A DNA stretch of 46,098 nucleotides, taken from the NCBI GenBank assembly GCA_017694755.1, contig JADIMO010000044.1, positions 1 to 46,098 of the forward strand, in the 5' to 3' direction. The stretch comes from Candidatus Cryptobacteroides merdavium (lineage in GTDB: Bacteria; Bacteroidota; Bacteroidia; Bacteroidales; UBA932). A model generated the notes under the pieces. It was given only the letters and a program-made list of their open reading frames with translations, did not search any database and was not told where the DNA came from. Below are positions 34,717 through 44,021 of this stretch, in pieces. Position 1 is the first letter of the stretch. Each line of letters opens with the position of its first letter. Both the position numbers and the translations under genes were made by a program.

Positions 34717-35634
34717 ATGAAAAGATATTTGACCGTAATCCTGTCGCTGCTGTGCATTGCAGCCGTAAATGCCTTTGCGCAGAGGACCGTGACCATGACC
34801 AATGATTATTCCGGGTACAGGAAGATTGATGTCAGCAACAGGTTCGATGTCAGTGTGGTCAGAGGGGATACATGCAGGGTGAAGATTTCCGTTGACGAAC
34901 TTATTGCGTCGTATGTCACTTCATATATCAAGAACAATACATTGTATCTTGATGTCGATGAGAAGGCGTTCACGCCTGAGCTGAAGAAGACTTTCAAGGG
35001 CAAGAATGCGATAGTTCCGGTGCTCAAGGCTGAAATATCAGTGAAAAACCTTGACACCCTGTTCCTGCATGGCAATGCTGTTCTGGACAATGCCGGTCCT
35101 TTGTTTTCAGATGATTCAGTGGCTGTCGTCATGGACGGTTCCGCAATGATAAGCAGTCTCGAATTCAAAGGAAGGAGCCTTTCCCTGAATATGTCACGCA
35201 ATGCTTCGGCCAATGTCGCCGCTGAGGCCGATGCAGTGTGCGGCAATGCCTATGGGGCATCTTCCCTGAATCTGAAATATAGTGCGGACAGCCTTGTGCT
35301 TAATGTAGGGGGGACTGCATCTGCGAAGACAGACGGAACTTCAGAGTTGTGCCGTGTCTATTCCGAATCATCATCTGAGGTGGTGATGAAAGGCTCATCA
35401 GACATGCTCCTGCTGAAAGGTACGGGGAAGAGCTTTGTGAATGCTGATGCCTTGGAGACAGCAGCTGCTTCATTGGCGATTACCGGGCCGTCCAAATGCA
35501 TTGTGGATGCCACTGACAAACTTAAGGTGGATTTGAGCGCAGGGGCGCATCTTATTTTCAACGGAACCCCAGCAGTGGAGATCAAGAGGATAGTATCTTC
35601 TTCGATGACAAGACCCGGAAATCCCGAAAAATGA
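34717..35634 (+). CDS. Exported DUF2807 (putative auto-transporter adhesin head, GIN) domain protein
   Basis: 305 residues from ATG 34717. A signal peptide (MKRYLTVILSLLCIAAVNAF) precedes a repetitive beta-solenoid-like body with many short Ser/Val/Asn strands, as in DUF2807 proteins (RFDVSVVRGDTCRVKISVDE, AVLDNAGPLF, SAGAHLIFNGTPAVEIKRI). It is probably periplasmic or surface located; function unknown. It lies 32 bp after the rlmB-like gene and 7 bp before the dipeptidase gene, so it sits within one transcript. Confidence 0.82.
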   Translation: MKRYLTVILSLLCIAAVNAFAQRTVTMTNDYSGYRKIDVSNRFDVSVVRGDTCRVKISVDELIASYVTSYIKNNTLYLDVDEKAFTPELKKTFKGKNAIVPVLKAEISVKNLDTLFLHGNAVLDNAGPLFSDDSVAVVMDGSAMISSLEFKGRSLSLNMSRNASANVAAEADAVCGNAYGASSLNLKYSADSLVLNVGGTASAKTDGTSELCRVYSESSSEVVMKGSSDMLLLKGTGKSFVNADALETAAASLAITGPSKCIVDATDKLKVDLSAGAHLIFNGTPAVEIKRIVSSSMTRPGNPEK

Positions 35635-35641
35635 AGCTGCC

Positions 35642-36745
35642 ATGTTTGTCCTTGATTCCCATTGCGACACTCCTTCGCAGATACTCAGGTTGAGAGATGT
35701 CGGCATTGACAATGCCAGGGGGCATGTGGATTTTCCGAAAATGCGCAGAGGGGGAGTGGACGGTGCATTTTTCGCCTTGTACACCCCGGCTTCACTTGCT
35801 CCTGAACAGGCCACTTCAAAGGCTTTTGAACTGCTTGCAGGCATGTATGATGCCCTGGATGCAAACCGGGACAGTGCGGCTCTTGCCTTGACATCTTCCC
35901 AGGCACTTGAGAATCAGGAAAAAGGGCTTCTTTCGGTGTTTCTGGGACTTGAAAACGGGGCACCTGTACAGCATTCGCTTTCCATGCTCCGCCAGTTTTA
36001 CAGGGCAGGAGTCAGGTATATGACCCTGGTACATTCGGCTGACAATGCGATATGCGATTCCTGCGCATCCAAAGAAAAGACCTGGCACGGCCTGAGCCCT
36101 TTCGGCAGGCAGGTGATAGCTGAAATGAACAGGCTCGGGATGCTGATAGATGTTTCGCATGCTTCCGATGAGACTTTTTATGATGTCATAAGCTGCTCGG
36201 AGGTACCTGTGGTTGCTACGCATTCATGCTGCCGTGCCCTTGCATCACATCCGAGGAACATGACGGACGGGATGCTCCGTGCCCTTGCCTCAAACGGAGG
36301 GGTGATCCAGATAAATTTTTATCCTGTATTCCTTGATGACGGATTTGCGGAAGTTCTGCGCAGTTCCGGCATTGAAGAGAAAGGGGAGTCCGTGGAAAAA
36401 GCCTTTATCGAGGATCCTTCCGATCCGCAGAAGCGCCTTGCATGGTACGGTATCCAGGACGAGCTGATGTCACTTCCGCGCCCTTCCTACAGGCGTATCG
36501 TGGACCATATAGACCATGCGGTGGAGGTCGCAGGCATTGACCATGTGGGCATAGGTTCTGATTTTGACGGGATAGAGGTGACTCCGGACGGTCTTGAAGA
36601 CATTTCAATGATGCCGCTTGTCTTTGATGAAATGCGGGCAAGGGGATATTCGGAACAGGACATTGCCAAGGTTGCCGGCGGGAATTTTCTCCGCGTTATG
36701 GACGAGGTCCAGGCAAAGGCCGGCTCTCAGTCCTGCCTTTTCTGA
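35642..36745 (+). CDS. Membrane dipeptidase (renal dipeptidase family, M19)
   Basis: 367 residues. M19 zinc-site motifs: HxD in LDSHCDTP (H7, D9), Glu in FLGLENGAP, His in PVVATHSCCRALASHPRN, and DHVGIGSDFDG. The family cleaves dipeptides, including D-amino-acid-containing ones. No signal peptide is visible. The start is 7 bp after the DUF2807 gene. Its 3' end overlaps the convergent EamA transporter gene by 19 bp. Confidence 0.91.
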   Translation: MFVLDSHCDTPSQILRLRDVGIDNARGHVDFPKMRRGGVDGAFFALYTPASLAPEQATSKAFELLAGMYDALDANRDSAALALTSSQALENQEKGLLSVFLGLENGAPVQHSLSMLRQFYRAGVRYMTLVHSADNAICDSCASKEKTWHGLSPFGRQVIAEMNRLGMLIDVSHASDETFYDVISCSEVPVVATHSCCRALASHPRNMTDGMLRALASNGGVIQINFYPVFLDDGFAEVLRSSGIEEKGESVEKAFIEDPSDPQKRLAWYGIQDELMSLPRPSYRRIVDHIDHAVEVAGIDHVGIGSDFDGIEVTPDGLEDISMMPLVFDEMRARGYSEQDIAKVAGGNFLRVMDEVQAKAGSQSCLF

Positions 36746-37638
36746 TGCATCACCACGATTGTCACGGTGACAAGGATGAGAATGATTCCGGTGACACTGC
36801 GCAATGTAAGTTTTTCCGAGAAGAAGACTGCACCCATAACGACGGCGGTAAGCGGTTCCAAGGCCCCGAATACCGATGTAAGAGTCGGTCCTATCTGTCC
36901 TATTGCTTTCACGAGGGTGAAGTTGGATATGGTAGTCGCCACAATTCCTAATCCAAGTATGTAGAGCCAAAGCTCCGGATCCCTCACCAGATGCATTCCG
37001 GATGTGAACTGGGCTGCAATGAAGAAAAACAGGGCTCCGAGCCCCATCACAAGGCATGTAAGAGCCGTAGGTTCTATCTTGTCCGCACCTGTGGTCTTCA
37101 TCAGTATCATATAGCCGGAATAGCAGAATACGGATATCACGGCAAAAATGATCCCGACTGCTGTATTTCCGCCTTCTATGGACACGGAATCACCGCCGGC
37201 AAGCAGACAGGCTCCGATGATGGATATCGCTATTGCTGTCATAACGACTGGGGATTTCCTTTCTTTTGTGAAGAGCATCATGCCTATGGCCACAGCCACG
37301 GGATACATGAAGTGTATCACCGATGCCGCTCCGCTGGCAATGTTGGAATAGGCCACCAGCAGAGATGCTGAAGTCCCTGCCCTGAAAATGCTCAGAAGAA
37401 ATATCTTTCCGAACTGTTTCCCTGTAACGGAAAGCGGACGGCGCATGATCAATGCGAACAAGGCAAGGGCTGCCGTTGCAGTTCCCCAGCGGTAGGTGAG
37501 TACTTCAGCCGCCGACAGTCCTGCGGCCATCAGTGATACGCTGAAGAATGGGGCAAAGCCGAAAGTAGAGGATGAAAGCACTGCGTTGATTATGCCGGAA
37601 ACTCTGCTTCCGGTTCCTTTTTCAGCAATGGATCGCAT
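36727..37638 (-). CDS. EamA/DMT-superfamily transporter
   Basis: 303 residues from ATG 37638; the longer frame to 37686 would need a TTG start. About ten hydrophobic helices form two EamA repeats (first half STFGFAPFFSVSLMAAGLSA; second GGNTAVGIIFAVISVFCYSG). It is likely an inner-membrane exporter or importer of small metabolites; the substrate is unknown. It overlaps the dipeptidase gene tail to tail by 19 bp. Confidence 0.88.
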   Translation of the reverse strand: MRSIAEKGTGSRVSGIINAVLSSSTFGFAPFFSVSLMAAGLSAAEVLTYRWGTATAALALFALIMRRPLSVTGKQFGKIFLLSIFRAGTSASLLVAYSNIASGAASVIHFMYPVAVAIGMMLFTKERKSPVVMTAIAISIIGACLLAGGDSVSIEGGNTAVGIIFAVISVFCYSGYMILMKTTGADKIEPTALTCLVMGLGALFFFIAAQFTSGMHLVRDPELWLYILGLGIVATTISNFTLVKAIGQIGPTLTSVFGALEPLTAVVMGAVFFSEKLTLRSVTGIILILVTVTIVVMHQKRQD

Positions 37639-37790
37639 GGTGAAATCTGGTCTTTTTTTCTCTTTATCCCCTTTGGGAGGGGGCAATTCTTGCGTTTATG
37701 CGACAAATCCGTATCAGTTTACAGATTACATTGATTTTTAATTGCTTACATACAAAATAGGCTCTCCTTATAGTTGACAAATCTAAATAT

Positions 37791-37823
37791 AACATTTTTG
37801 TTTTGTAAACAAACAACAATGTT
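37791..37823. repeat. AT-rich hairpin between cinA and the EamA gene
   Basis: AACATT, TTTGTTT, TGT, AAACAAA, CAAC, AATGTT: two stacked perfect stems with a 4-base bulge. It may end the cinA transcript, though no T-run follows. A minus-strand -7-like TAGATTTG (37785-37778) is adjacent. Confidence 0.45.
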
Positions 37824-37837
37824 AAAAATATTATGTT

Positions 37838-39112
37838 TTAATTATTTAAATCTGATTCAATCATCTTGCGGAGAAAATCCAAAGCTGAAGCTGCAAAACG
37901 CTCCATATTCCGGATACGGTCGTTTTTGAAGAGCCTGCTGCAGGTCAAAGTGCAACTCTTGGAGCTGGCACCAATCCATACGAGACCGGCAGGATTTCCG
38001 TCGGCTCCGTCACCGGGACCGGCTATTCCGGAAGTTGCCACGGCATAGTCACTGCCGGTAAGACAGCGTACACCTTCGGCCATTGCGGCGACGCACTCGC
38101 TGCTGACGACACCGTATTTTTCTATGATTCCGGCAGGGACTCCGAGCACATTTTCCTTGACACTTACTGCGTATGAGGTGACGGATCCGAGGTAGTATTC
38201 AGATGCACCCGGGACAGATGTCATGAGGGATGATATCATTCCTCCTGTGCAGGATTCGGCTGCACTGAGTGTCTTTCCTCCTTTCTTCAGAAGCCTGCCC
38301 ACCGTGTTCTGGAGTGTGTCGTCCTGTTCAGAATAGATGATGTCCCCGAGGAGCTTCCTCAGGCCGGCGAGCTGCCTTTCGACTTTCGCCTCATCCGCCT
38401 CATGTGTACCTCCGTAGATTGACAGCCTCAGGCGCACGCCCATGACCGGATCCGGCAGGTATGCCAGGTGCATTTCAGGCGGCAGGGAAGTCTCCCAGGC
38501 TTCGATCTTCTTGGCAAGGGCGGATTCTGCCATGCCGTATGTCATGATTGTCCTGTGGTATATTTCTTCGGTCTGGAAGTGGCTGCGGATGTCTGCAAGC
38601 ACATCATTAAGGGCTCCGATGGCCTCGAACGGCACTCCGGGAAGCGAATACAATGTGCACATGTGTCCGAAAAGCTCTGCACTGAACCGGAACACCATTA
38701 TCGGGGCGGTGCCGAGCCTGTTGGGAATCACTTCGCAGCTGTCAGGTACAAGGGCCTGCTGCCGGTTGATGTCAAGCATGTCCAGACCGCGTGCCTGCAG
38801 TATCTTCCTGATTATTTCCAGCTGAACGGCGTTTTCTATGTAGCCGGTGCTGCCGGAGAGTTCCGCAAGGGCGGCTTTCGTGATGTCGTCCTTTGTCGGC
38901 CCGAGTCCGCCGGTGACTATCACGATTTCATTTTGCCTCAGCTCGTTTCTGAGATTTTGCAGTATTGCCTCGCGGTCATCTCCTATTGAAAGCATTCTCG
39001 TCACCCTGATGCCAATGCTGTTCAGTGCCGCTGATATCTTTGACGAATTGGTGTCAACGATCTGACCTATCAGTATCTCGTCGCCTATCGTACATATTGA
39101 AGCCTGTGTCAT
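37838..39112 (-). CDS. cinA: CinA family protein (nicotinamide-nucleotide amidase / MoaB-like domain)
   Basis: 424 residues, full length for two-domain CinA. The N-terminal MoaB-like domain (ICTIGDEILIGQIVDTNSSK, VTGGLGPTKDDITK) is followed by the C-terminal amidase domain (LSAAESCTGGMISSLMTSVP, VATSGIAGPGDG). Known roles are hydrolysis of ADP-ribose and deamidation of nicotinamide mononucleotide in NAD recycling; a competence link exists in some bacteria. It starts 16 bp after pyrD on the same strand, so they are co-transcribed. Confidence 0.92.
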   Translation of the reverse strand: MTQASICTIGDEILIGQIVDTNSSKISAALNSIGIRVTRMLSIGDDREAILQNLRNELRQNEIVIVTGGLGPTKDDITKAALAELSGSTGYIENAVQLEIIRKILQARGLDMLDINRQQALVPDSCEVIPNRLGTAPIMVFRFSAELFGHMCTLYSLPGVPFEAIGALNDVLADIRSHFQTEEIYHRTIMTYGMAESALAKKIEAWETSLPPEMHLAYLPDPVMGVRLRLSIYGGTHEADEAKVERQLAGLRKLLGDIIYSEQDDTLQNTVGRLLKKGGKTLSAAESCTGGMISSLMTSVPGASEYYLGSVTSYAVSVKENVLGVPAGIIEKYGVVSSECVAAMAEGVRCLTGSDYAVATSGIAGPGDGADGNPAGLVWIGASSKSCTLTCSRLFKNDRIRNMERFAASALDFLRKMIESDLNN

Positions 39113-39128
39113 GGTCAGTAATATTGTT

Positions 39129-40184
39129 TCAGATTCTGTCTCGGTCTGTGCAGGTCCTGTCCGCCAGATGCCTGTTGATGCGCTTTACCAGCCCCGGTCC
39201 CTCGTATATGAAGCCGCTGCATATCTCGATGAGGGAAGCCCCGGCATCGAGCATTTCCGCAGCCTGTTCAGGAGACATGATCCCGCCAACGCCGACAATG
39301 GGCATCTTGCCGGAGGTCTTTTCACTGATATGCCTTACAAGGGCTAGGTTTTTCCTGTAAAGCGGGGCTCCGGACATTCCTCCGTTGCCTATCTTCTCTA
39401 TTTCTTCCCGGCTTATGGTAAGTCCTTCGCGGCTTCTTGTGGTGTTTCCTGCCACGACCCCGTCGATTCCCGCCTTCATGGCATAGTCAATGATGTTGTC
39501 TACCTGCGAAAATTCTATGTCGGGGGAGAGCTTTATGAGAATCGGGCGGTATTCTTTCCGTCTTGACCTTTCTTCCAGCAGCCTGTCCGTGATGCCTGAG
39601 AGGAAGGTGACATCCTGAAGGTTCGTGAGTCCGGTCACATTCGGGCAGGAGACATTCACGACGAACATGTCCACATGGTCGTACATTGCCGTGAAAGCCT
39701 TTTCATAATCCTTTCCGGCGTCTTCATTGCTGCACTTGGCATTCTTTGAAATGTTGGCGGCGATTATCGTTTCCGGCCTGCGCTTTTTCAGGTTGGCTAT
39801 GGCATGCTGCACACCCTTGTTGTTGATGCCCATCCTGTTGATGATGGCCCTGTCACGGATTACACGGAAAAGCCTCGGCTTGGGATTCCCGTCCTGGGGT
39901 TCGGGGGTAAGGGAGCCGATTTCAATGAGGCCGAAGCCGAAGTCGGCAAGCTCGTTGTAATGGTCGCCGTTCTTGTCGAGTCCGCCTGCAAGGCCGACCG
40001 GGCTCTTGAACTTCAGTCCGAAGACTTCTTTTGACAGGCTGCTGCAGTCTGTCCGGAACATTGCCCTGATGACATTTCTTGCAAAGGGAATGTTCCTCAG
40101 GACGGTGAGCATTGAGAAAGTCAGACTGTGGGCAGTCTCTGCATTGAAACTGAACAGGATGGGCCTGATGATGTGCTTATACAT
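39129..40184 (-). CDS. pyrD: Dihydroorotate dehydrogenase, class 2-like
   Basis: 351 residues from ATG 40184 (MYKHIIRPILFSFNAETAHS), which is the normal class 2 opening; ATG 40202 is possible. The N-terminal helical part for membrane/quinone contact is present, then FMN-barrel motifs GLAGGLDKNGD, EIGSLTPEPQDGNPKPRLFR, NRMGINNKG, and GVGGIMSPEQAAEMLDAGAS. Reaction: dihydroorotate to orotate in pyrimidine synthesis, with quinone as acceptor in class 2. The catalytic-base motif reads NVSCPN, with Cys where E. coli class 2 has Ser. cinA follows in the operon. Confidence 0.92.
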   Translation of the reverse strand: MYKHIIRPILFSFNAETAHSLTFSMLTVLRNIPFARNVIRAMFRTDCSSLSKEVFGLKFKSPVGLAGGLDKNGDHYNELADFGFGLIEIGSLTPEPQDGNPKPRLFRVIRDRAIINRMGINNKGVQHAIANLKKRRPETIIAANISKNAKCSNEDAGKDYEKAFTAMYDHVDMFVVNVSCPNVTGLTNLQDVTFLSGITDRLLEERSRRKEYRPILIKLSPDIEFSQVDNIIDYAMKAGIDGVVAGNTTRSREGLTISREEIEKIGNGGMSGAPLYRKNLALVRHISEKTSGKMPIVGVGGIMSPEQAAEMLDAGASLIEICSGFIYEGPGLVKRINRHLADRTCTDRDRI

Positions 40185-40227
40185 TTTTCCGATGGTTTGC
40201 ATTGCGGCTGAACCGCAAAAATTTCCG

Positions 40228-40235
40228 CAAATATA
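40228..40235 (-). promoter_or_regulatory. -7 element of pyrD
   Basis: TATATTTG on the minus strand, about 44 bp before ATG 40184. Confidence 0.45.
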
Positions 40236-40296
40236 CTCCATTCCCGGCAAATTTGTCGCGGAATCTTCATTTCATAAGCACATCAGTCCGGGCAGT

Positions 40297-40902
40297 TCAG
40301 AATTCCTGGAATGTGTTGTCGTCATAGAATATGACAATCTTGACCGCTTTACGCTGTTTTACAGCGGTTTCAGACCTATCGTATATGGTTGCATTGCCTC
40401 CTGTGGCTGCGATATTCTGAGGCACGGTGTGTTCCTGTACGGAAATACGCCGTTCATGAGGGGTTATGTTTTCCCGCATGGCTTCATCTTGCATCGATAG
40501 TTCCGGTGAAATGCTCCGGACATTGCTGTTTTCTCCGGATGCGGTTTCTTTTGCAACGATGGTTCCGGAGGTCCAATCTGGATTGTCAGGCGTTTTCGCC
40601 TCAGGTTCATCAAAATCCGGCAGATCGTCAAAAAGATTGACCGGCCCGGCGGCATTTGCAGCAGCAGAGGAAGCTTTTCCTTCCTTTGCCCTTGACTTAT
40701 ACATTTTTCCCTGGCCTGTGAGCAGCCATTCTATATTCAGATCGGGGTAGCGTTTCAGCATATTCTGGATGAAGTCGTAGCCAGGCTTGTTCCTCCCGGC
40801 CAGAATATGGGAGACACTGGCTCTTGCGACTCCGATGCTGTCGGCGAATTGGGCCTGGTTGATGTTTTCTGCAATCAGAAACTGCTGTAACCTGTTATTC
40901 AT
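40297..40902 (-). CDS. XRE-type helix-turn-helix regulator
   Basis: 201 residues from ATG 40902 (MNNRLQQFLIAENINQAQFA). The N-terminal Cro/CI helix-turn-helix (INQAQFADSIGVARASVSHI, LAGRNKPGYDFIQNMLKRYP) and NIEWLLTGQGKMYK are clear. Then comes a disordered stretch of about 110 residues rich in Ala, Ser, Glu and Asp, and a C-terminal basic-to-hydrophobic tail KAVKIVIFYDDNTFQEF. Role: DNA-binding regulator, target unknown. The adjacent 550-bp AT-rich gap carries repeated motifs that could be its sites. It is upstream of pyrD but pyrD has its own promoter. Confidence 0.85.
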   Translation of the reverse strand: MNNRLQQFLIAENINQAQFADSIGVARASVSHILAGRNKPGYDFIQNMLKRYPDLNIEWLLTGQGKMYKSRAKEGKASSAAANAAGPVNLFDDLPDFDEPEAKTPDNPDWTSGTIVAKETASGENSNVRSISPELSMQDEAMRENITPHERRISVQEHTVPQNIAATGGNATIYDRSETAVKQRKAVKIVIFYDDNTFQEF

Positions 40903-40911
40903 ATTTGTCAA

Positions 40912-41464
40912 TCTTTTGAATCACAAATGTAATGAATTAATTGTTAACTTTTGCAAATTATTCTTATTTACATTTGGAATTAAATTTTGTCAACCAATGT
41001 AAAGTATTGAAGATTTAATTTATATAATAAGATTTAATTTTCTGATTATATTAATAATAATATATCAATAATATTATATAGATGCTTCAATGTTTCTGCA
41101 TTTGCTTCAAATCACAGGACAGTAATGATGAAATACATAAGATTACATAATATATTTATCTGATTATAAATATATTATATATATAAGTAAAATATAATAA
41201 GAAAAAATTATTATACAAAATCGAACATATGTAAATATCATGTAACCGAGGTTAATTCCGATATTGAAATTTACTTTTATGAATCAAATAAATTATATAT
41301 GTTATTTACTTTTGTAATTAGTGGTTCTGATTTGCATTTGTAATTCGAGCGGCTTCCACGTGCCGGTTCTCATATGCATTTTGGCATTTCCATGTCTTTC
41401 ATTAATTTTTCTGAAAATTGAAACTCTTTCGTAATTTCGCGCTGATTTTGACAGTTTATACGAT
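40912..41464. other. 553-bp AT-rich intergenic region with repeated 17-bp motifs
   Basis: No gene is seen. The stretch is far richer in A+T than its surroundings, with runs such as TTATATTAATAATAATATAT. Variants of ATTTACWTTTGTAATTA recur at 40966-40982, 41269-41285, 41304-41320 and 41330-41346, with a weaker one at 40943-40959, so they cluster near both flanking genes. Some contain TAnnTTTG and could be promoters. No DnaA box is seen. Confidence 0.7.
40924..40931 (-). promoter_or_regulatory. -7 element of the XRE regulator gene
   Basis: TACATTTG on the minus strand, 22 bp before ATG 40902, within the repeated-motif region. Confidence 0.5.
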
Positions 41465-42679
41465 ATGATACCTGAAATCAGAATATCAGATTATGATTAT
41501 GAGTTGCCCGATGGACGTATTGCAAAATATCCGTTGGAGCGTCGGGATGCTTCGAAGCTTTTGGTATATAAGAATGGAAATATAGCTGAATCCGTTTTCC
41601 GTCAGATTCCTGACTTCCTTCCGTCAGATTCCCTGATGGTCTTCAATGACACCAAGGTCGTACCTGCGAGGCTGCATTTCATGAAGCCCACAGGAGCCCA
41701 TATAGAAATCTTCTGCCTTGAGCCTTGTGTCCCGGCCGAATATAACCTGATATTTTCCGAAACATGCTGCTGCAGATGGAAATGTATTGTCGGCAATGTG
41801 AAACGCTGGAAATCAGGCCGCTTGACTTTGTGTAACCCGGAATTGTCACGGCAGGTGGAGGTTCTCGGGCTGGAGGCTGAAATGATCGAACGGGACGGGG
41901 AAACATCTGTCATAGAGTTTACATGGAAGGACGGTTCGCCGTTTTCCCGTGTACTAGAGATATGCGGCACCATCCCTATCCCACCATATCTCAACAGGGA
42001 TTCCGAGAGCATTGACAGTGAGAGATATCAGACCTTGTATGCCAGATACAGAGGTTCCGTGGCTGCTCCTACGGCTGGGCTTCACTTTACTGAAGAGGTT
42101 CTGGCAGGCATAAAGGCAAAGGGAATTGACATGGAGACCGTCTGCCTTCATGTGGGAGCGGGGACGTTCCTTCCGGTGAAGAGTGTGGAGATTTCGGGGC
42201 ATACAATGCACAGGGAGCCGTTTTCAGTCAGTGTGGGGCTTTTGGAAAAGCTCCGTGACAGGAAAAGCAAGGTGATTGCCGTAGGCACCACTTCCGTCCG
42301 GACCCTTGAGTCCATATATTATGCGGGCGTCAAATGCATTGAAGAAGGCCGGCCGTCGGACATCTCCCAGTGGATGCCGTATGAACGGGAATATGGATAC
42401 AGTTTCGAAGAGGCCGCAGATGCACTTGCCGGGTATCTTAAGGGCAATTCTATGGATTCGCTTAAGATAGGGACAAGGATCATCATAGTCCCGGGGTTCC
42501 GCTTCCGTGCGGTGGATGTGCTTGTTACCAATTTCCATCAGCCTCAGAGCACGCTTCTGCTTCTGATTTCTGCCTTTGTCGGCGGCAACTGGAAGGAAAT
42601 ATATGATTATGCGCTTTCCCATGATTTCCGCTTCCTGAGCTACGGTGACAGTTCTCTCCTGTTCCGGGAGCAGAGGTGA
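41465..42679 (+). CDS. queA: S-adenosylmethionine:tRNA ribosyltransferase-isomerase (QueA family)
   Basis: 404 residues, longer than the typical 350 of QueA but like the longer form I recall in Bacteroidales. Motifs: DYELPDGRIAKYPLERRDAS, LMVFNDTKVVPARL, CGTIPIPPYLNRDSE, AAPTAGLHFTEEVLAGIKAK, HVGAGTFLPVKSVEI, VTNFHQPQSTLLLLISAF. The known reaction transfers the ribosyl part of SAM to 7-aminomethyl-7-deazaguanine in tRNA to give epoxyqueuosine. Whether this longer form does the same is not certain, since many Bacteroidales also have a standard QueA. It lies right of the AT-rich gap. Confidence 0.85.
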   Translation: MIPEIRISDYDYELPDGRIAKYPLERRDASKLLVYKNGNIAESVFRQIPDFLPSDSLMVFNDTKVVPARLHFMKPTGAHIEIFCLEPCVPAEYNLIFSETCCCRWKCIVGNVKRWKSGRLTLCNPELSRQVEVLGLEAEMIERDGETSVIEFTWKDGSPFSRVLEICGTIPIPPYLNRDSESIDSERYQTLYARYRGSVAAPTAGLHFTEEVLAGIKAKGIDMETVCLHVGAGTFLPVKSVEISGHTMHREPFSVSVGLLEKLRDRKSKVIAVGTTSVRTLESIYYAGVKCIEEGRPSDISQWMPYEREYGYSFEEAADALAGYLKGNSMDSLKIGTRIIIVPGFRFRAVDVLVTNFHQPQSTLLLLISAFVGGNWKEIYDYALSHDFRFLSYGDSSLLFREQR

Positions 42680-42698
42680 GCATTATGTGGAATCTTCC

Positions 42699-42729
42699 GT
42701 TGACAAATTCATAAAATTGGCTAACTTTG
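42699..42729 (+). promoter_or_regulatory. Promoter of the acyltransferase gene
   Basis: GTTG (42699-42702), 19 bp, TAACTTTG (42722-42729), about 97 bp before ATG 42826. Confidence 0.65.
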
Positions 42730-42825
42730 TAACGATTTTGTAATTATTGATGCCGTTGGGATTTATTCTGACATAAATAGAGACGGTTTCGTGAGTTTTT
42801 ATTGAACTGTTTACATTTCAAGGTC

Positions 42826-43998
42826 ATGATAAATTTGTCTGAATTTGAAAGTATCAGCCCCTATACAGATGAGGAGGCGGTTGAAGCGTTGGGGAAAGTG
42901 GCTGAGAATCCTGTCGTTGCCGAAGTTTCGCAATATTTCTTTCCGGAGGAGTCGCCAGACTTCCTGAAGAATCTTCTCAAAAGTGTCAGAAGCATTGATG
43001 ACTTCCAGGTGATGGTCATGTCCAAGGTCATTGAATGGGTGCTGGCCAATACCGCACGAAACTTCTCATATGACGGTGTGTCCAACATAAAGAAGGAAAA
43101 GGGAAAGTTCCTTGCCCTGTCGAACCATAGGGACATCATTCTTGACCCAGCCATCACCCAGCTTGTACTCTACAGGAACAATATCCCGATGACGGAGATT
43201 GCCGTGGGCGACAATCTGATCTCCAACCAGTTCATAGAATATCTCATCCGTTCCAACAGGATGATCAAGGTGGTCAGGGGCATTTCCGCACGGGAGCTTT
43301 ATCTCTCTTCGCAATTGCTGTCCAAGTACATAAGGCTCAACATCACTTCGCAGGAAAGTTCCATCTGGCTTGCACAGCGTCAGGGGCGTACCAAGGACGG
43401 GCTTGACATGACAGAGCAGGGGCTTCTCAAGATGCTTGACATGAGCGGCTCTTCCGATTTCAGGAAGAACTTCGAGGAGCTCAACATCATCCCAATGAGC
43501 ATATCATACGAGCTGGAGCCTTGCGATGTGCTGAAAGCCCGCGAACTGCTCATCTCCAGGAGGCAGAAATATGTCAAGGGGCCGATGGAGGACCTGAACA
43601 GCATTCTCACCGGCATCAAGCAGCAGAAGGGCAATATCCATCTGAACATAGGCAAGCCTCTGACTCCGGAGGAGATAGCCGTGGCTGCCCTCTGTGACAA
43701 GAACGACAGGTACCAGCTCATCCGCCATGCCGTGGACATCCGTGTCATCGAGGGGTACAAGCTGTGGAAGACCAATTATATTGCATACGACATAGTCAAT
43801 CAGAGCTACAAATACAGCGAGTACTACACAGGTGAGGAAGGCCAGAAGTTCGTGGACTATATGGAGCACCAGCTTGACACAGTCGAAAAGGAGCTTTGCC
43901 GCGAAGAGTTGCGTGACATCTTCCTCCGCATCTATGCCAATCCTATAGTCTCGAAGGAGATGCTCCGCGAGCACAATACGCTTCCAGGCTGGAAATAG
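42826..43998 (+). CDS. PlsC/PlsB-type glycerophospholipid acyltransferase
   Basis: 390 residues from ATG 42826; the frame opens upstream only by TTG 42802. The acyltransferase core is FLALSNHRDIILDPAITQ with the catalytic His, followed by RMIKVVRGISARELY, the SSIWLAQRQGRTKDG substrate motif, and NIIPMSISYELEPCD. The family adds an acyl chain to glycerol-3-phosphate or lysophosphatidate at the inner membrane. The exact step is unknown. A strong bidirectional terminator follows. Confidence 0.82.
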   Translation: MINLSEFESISPYTDEEAVEALGKVAENPVVAEVSQYFFPEESPDFLKNLLKSVRSIDDFQVMVMSKVIEWVLANTARNFSYDGVSNIKKEKGKFLALSNHRDIILDPAITQLVLYRNNIPMTEIAVGDNLISNQFIEYLIRSNRMIKVVRGISARELYLSSQLLSKYIRLNITSQESSIWLAQRQGRTKDGLDMTEQGLLKMLDMSGSSDFRKNFEELNIIPMSISYELEPCDVLKARELLISRRQKYVKGPMEDLNSILTGIKQQKGNIHLNIGKPLTPEEIAVAALCDKNDRYQLIRHAVDIRVIEGYKLWKTNYIAYDIVNQSYKYSEYYTGEEGQKFVDYMEHQLDTVEKELCREELRDIFLRIYANPIVSKEMLREHNTLPGWK

Positions 43999-44021
43999 TC
44001 TTTTGTAAACATCAATATGCA

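Noticed and set aside
36727..36745. Tail-to-tail overlap of dipeptidase and EamA genes as a sign of truncation
   Set aside because: Both proteins look complete for their families; a 19-bp convergent overlap is ordinary.
40912..41464. Replication origin in the AT-rich gap
   Set aside because: No DnaA box (TTATCCACA-like) and no dnaA or dnaN nearby; AT-richness alone is not enough.
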